In this document: piece after piece, positions 60,901 through 64,000 of the stretch
Layout: each line of letters opens with the position of its first letter
How positions within the stretch are numbered: the stretch's first letter is position 1
Source of the DNA: Parietaria judaica
Taxonomy: Eukaryota > Streptophyta > Magnoliopsida > Rosales > Urticaceae
Direction of reading: 5' to 3'
Assembly: GCA_954871525.1 (NCBI GenBank)
Contig: OX940863.1
Location: forward strand, 45,060,501 to 45,124,500
Length of the DNA stretch: 64,000 bases
Position numbers and translations under genes: made by a program
The notes under the pieces: generated by a model
Databases searched by the model: none
Seen by the model: the letters and a program-made list of their open reading frames with translations, nothing else
Told to the model about the DNA's origin: nothing

Positions 60901-63900
60901 TAAGTTTCGGCACCTTTTTTGACTTCTAGCGAACTCGTTCGCCAAATTAAGCTGTTAGAGCCCAAGAATCGTTCACACTCCTAACTTGTTTATTTTTTGG
61001 GCTCAATACAATTAATATAGTATATAAAGAATGGATATAAGTAATATCTATGTTTCGGCACCTATTTTGATTTTGAACGAACTCTTACACGAAAGTAAGC
61101 TATTAGAGCCCAATATTCTTTAACACTCCAAACTTTTGGGCTCAATACAAATAATATAGTGTATAAAGAAGGTATATGGAATAATAGTTAAGTTTCGGCA
61201 CCTTTTTTTTACTTATAGCGAACTCGTACGCCAAATTAAACTCTTAGAGCCCAAGATTCCTTAAGACTCCAAACTTGCGTGTTTTTTTGGGCTCAATACA
61301 ATAAATATAGTATATAAAGAAGGAATATGGAGTAATTTTTATGTTTCGGCACCTATTTTGATTTTGAACGAACTCTTACGCGAAATGAAGCTATAAGAGC
61401 CCAATATTCTTTAAGACTCCAAAATTGTTTGTTTTTTTTAGGCTCAATACAAATAATATAGTGTAAAAAGAAGGTATATGGAGTAATAGTTAAGTTTCGG
61501 CACCTTTTTTGACTTCTAACGAATTCTTACGCAAAATTAAGCTATTAGAACCCAAGATTCCTTAAGACTCGAAACTTGTTGGTTTTTTTGGCAAAATCCA
61601 ATTAGAATACTATATAAAGAAGGGATATGGAGTAAGATATATGTTTCGGCACCTCTTTTGATTTTGAACGAACTCTTACGCGAAAGTAAGCTATTAGAGC
61701 CTAATATTCTTTAAGACTCCAAACTTGTTTGTTTTTTTTTTCCGGCTAAATACAAATAATATAGTGTATAAAGAAGGTATAGGGAGTAAGTTTCGGCACC
61801 TTTTTTGACTTCTAGCGAACTCGTTCGCCAAATTAAGCTGTTAGAGCCCAAGAATCCTTGACACTCCTAACTTGTTTGTTTTTTGGGCTCAATACAATTA
61901 ATATAATATATAAAGAATGGATATAAGTAATATCTATGTTTCGGCACCTATTTTGTTTTTGAACGAACTCTTACACGAAAGTAAGCTATTAGAGCCCAAT
62001 ATTCTTTAACACTCCAAACTTTTGGGCTCAATACAAATAATATAGCGTATAAAGAAGGTATATGGAATAATAGTTAAGTTTCGGCACCTTTTTTTTACTT
62101 ATAGCGAACTCGTACGCCAAATTAAACTCTTAGAGCCCAAGATTCCTTAAGACTCCAAACTTGTGTGTTTTTTTGGGCTCAATACAATAAATATAGTATA
62201 TAAAGAAGGAATATGGAGTAGTTTTTATGTTTCGGCACCTATTTTGATTTTGAACGAACTCTTACGCGAAATGAAGCTATAAGAGCCCAATATTCTTTAA
62301 GACTCCAAAATTGTTTGTTTTTTTTAGGCTCAATACAAATAATATAGTGTAAAAAGAATGTATATGGAGTAATAGTTAAGTTTCGGCACCTTTTTTGACT
62401 TCTAACGAATTCTTACGCAAAATTAAGCTATTAGAACCCAAGATTCCTTAAGACTCGAAACTTGTTGGTTTTTTGGGCTCAATCCAATTAGAATACTATA
62501 TAAAGAAGGGATATGGAGTAAGATATATGTTTCGGCACCTCTTTTGATTTTGAACGAACTCTTACGCGAAAGTAAGCTATTAGAGCCTAATATTCTTTAA
62601 GACTCCAAACTTGTTTTTTTTTCGGCTAAATACAAATAATATAGTGTATAAAGAAGGTATAGGGAGTAAGTTTCGGCTCCTTTTTTGACTTCTAGCGAAC
62701 TCGTTCGCCAAATTAAGCTGTTAGAGCCCAAGAATCGTTTACACTCCTAACTTGTTTATTTTTTGGGCTCAATACAATTAATATAATATATAAAGAATGG
62801 ATATAAGTAATATCTATGTTTCGGCACCTATTTTGATTTTGAACGAACTCTTACACGAAAGTAAGCTATTAGAGCCCAATATTCTTTAACACTTCAAACT
62901 TTTGGGCTCAATACAAATAATATAGTGTATAAAGAAGGTATATGGAATAATAGTTAAGTTTCGGCACCTTTTTTTTACTTATAGCGAACTCGTACGCCAA
63001 ATTAAACTCTTAGAGCCCAAGATTCCTTAAGACTCCAAACTTGCGTGTTTTTTTGGGCTCAATACAATAAATATAGTATATAAAGAAGGAATATGGAGTA
63101 ATTTTTATGTTTTTGCACCTATTTTGATTTTGAACGAACTCTTACGCGAAATGAAGCTATAAGAGCCCAATATTCTTTAATACTCCAAAATTATTTGTTT
63201 TTTTAAGGCTCAATACAAATAATATAGTGTAAAAAGAAGGTATATGGAGTAATAGTTAAGTTTCGCCACCTTTTTTGACTTCTAACGAATTCTTACGCAA
63301 AATTAAGCTTTTAGAACCCAAGATTCCTTAAGACTCGAAACTTGTTGGTTTTTTGGGCTAAATCCAATTAGAATACTATATAAAGAAGGGATATGGAGTA
63401 AGATATATGTTTCCGCACCTCTTTTGATTTTGAACGAACTCTTACGCGAAAGTAAGCTATTAGAGCCTAATATTCTTTAAGACTCCAAACTTGTTTGTTT
63501 TTTTTTTCCGGCTAAATACAAATAATATAGTGTATAAAGAAGGTATAGGGAGTAAGTTTCGGCACCTTTTTTGACTTCTAGCGAACTCGTTCGCCAAATT
63601 AACCTGTTAGAGCCCAAGAATCGTTCACACTCCTAACTTGTTTATTTTTTGGGCTCAATACAATTAATATAATATATAAAGAATGGATATAAGTAATATC
63701 TATGTTTCGGCACCTATTTTGATTTTGAACGAACTCTTACACGAAAGTAAGCTATTAGAGCCCAATATTCTTTAACACTCCAAACTTTTGGGCTCAATAC
63801 AAATAATATAGTGTATAAAGAAGGTATATGGAATAATAGTTAAGTTTCGGCACCTTTTTTTTACTTCTAGCGAACTCGTACGCCAAATTAAACTCTTAGA

Positions 63901-64000
63901 GCCCAAGATTCCTTAAGACTCCAAACTTGTGTGTTTTTTTGGGCTCAATACAATAAATATAGTATATAAAGAAGGAATATGGAGTAATTTTTATGTTTCG
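57953..64000 (+). repeat. 2655 bp three-hexamer super-repeat, about 2.3 copies
   Basis: Matching hexamers lie at 57953, 60606 and 63261, at 58840 and 61495, and at 59726 and 62381; the spacings are 2653, 2655, 2655 and 2655 bp. The first is 2 bp shorter because its poly-T run is T11 rather than T13. Linked rare variants GGCTCCTTTT (near 60,020 and 62,680) and TTTTTGCACC (near 60,468 and 63,112) confirm the pairing. Confidence 0.85.

Larger units (their letters stand above)
1..64000 (+). repeat. Tandem satellite array with hexameric higher-order repeat
   Basis: Every line of the window aligns to one monomer of about 148 bp, always in the same orientation; plus is arbitrary. The box TTTCGGCACC recurs every 140 to 151 bp, about 431 times, and was used to phase the array. 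Six distinguishable monomers, A to F, repeat in fixed order with a period of 880 to 898 bp, usually 888 to 890. Deletion derivatives with four monomers (598-602 bp) and two monomers (299-300 bp) interrupt the order. There is no inversion, no transposon and no unique spacer. Long homogeneous HOR arrays of nucleosome-length monomers are typical of centromeric satellites, so a centromeric or pericentromeric place is inferred. Nothing here proves CENH3 occupancy, and a subtelomeric or heterochromatic knob satellite remains possible. Confidence 0.97.
53501..64000 (+). repeat. Domain 5: diverged hexamers at right end
   Basis: Hexamers start at 53501, 54394, 55281, 56170, 57055, 57953, 58840, 59726, 60606, 61495, 62381 and 63261 (the last is cut by the window edge). 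Lengths range from 880 to 898 bp, a wider spread than elsewhere. Markers include CTCTTACGCGAAAG in B, CTCGTTCGCC in C, CTCTTACACGAAAG in D, long poly-T before CCGGCTAAATAC, TTTGGCAAAATCC, and box variants TTTCGCCACC and TTTCCGCACC. Several A monomers gain AAGCTT (53545-53550 is the first). Greater divergence could mean an older flank of the array, but only one edge is visible. Confidence 0.85.

Noticed and set aside
1..64000. CRISPR array
   Set aside because: Periodic repeats are present, but the whole 148 bp unit is conserved and there are no unique spacers, leader or cas genes.
1..64000. Known plant or animal satellite family (for example the 178 bp Arabidopsis or 171 bp alpha satellite)
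   Set aside because: The monomer length and sequence do not match those I can recall. A database search with the hexamer consensus would be decisive; without it no family or species name is given.

Overview
The whole 64 kb window is one uninterrupted AT-rich tandem satellite array. I see no gene, RNA gene, transposon, CRISPR array or unique DNA in it. It is eukaryotic and looks centromeric or pericentromeric; neither the species nor the kingdom (plant or animal) can be named from sequence alone. About 431 complete monomers, mean about 148 bp, run head to tail on one strand, with partial monomers at both edges. GC is about 30% in the few lines I counted. All coordinates were counted by eye. 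Unit starts are anchored on the near-invariant box TTTCGGCACC; breakpoints of larger rearrangements are good to roughly 100 bp.

Two monomer classes alternate. Class 1 has TTAAGTTTCGGCACC followed by TTTGACTTCTA. Class 2 has ATGTTTCGGCACC followed by TTTGATTTTGAACGAA. Three such pairs form a hexameric higher-order repeat (HOR) of about 889 bp, A-B-C-D-E-F, with lengths 149, 150, 148, 140, 151 and 151 bp in the first full copy. Nearly everything else is this hexamer plus deletion derivatives: 14 tetramers (A-B-C/E-F, about 598 bp) and 2 dimers (about 300 bp).

Five domains follow from left to right. (1) About 1-23.8 kb: super-repeats each starting with a hexamer marked GAACGCAAG, then a tetramer, then one to four more hexamers; three consecutive full ones begin at 9295, 14934 and 18198 with the same 3264 bp length. 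(2) About 23.8-36.3 kb: hexamers interleaved with a second tetramer family carrying the degraded box TTTGTGCATC. (3) About 36.3-44.2 kb: a regular 1778 bp 12-mer made of an 890 bp and an 888 bp hexamer. (4) About 44.2-53.1 kb: two seemingly identical copies of a 4435 bp, five-hexamer block. (5) About 53.1-64 kb: more diverged hexamers with long poly-T runs and frequent damage to the core box, the last 6 kb organised as a 2655 bp three-hexamer repeat.

The pattern is that of repeated unequal exchange and gene conversion at several nested scales. Features with possible function are the core box, a GAGCCY...RGGCTC dyad with a poly-T spacer in most monomers, a TATA-like element in five of six monomer types, and a unit length close to one nucleosome core. 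The two short minus-strand ORFs are translations of satellite and are rejected.
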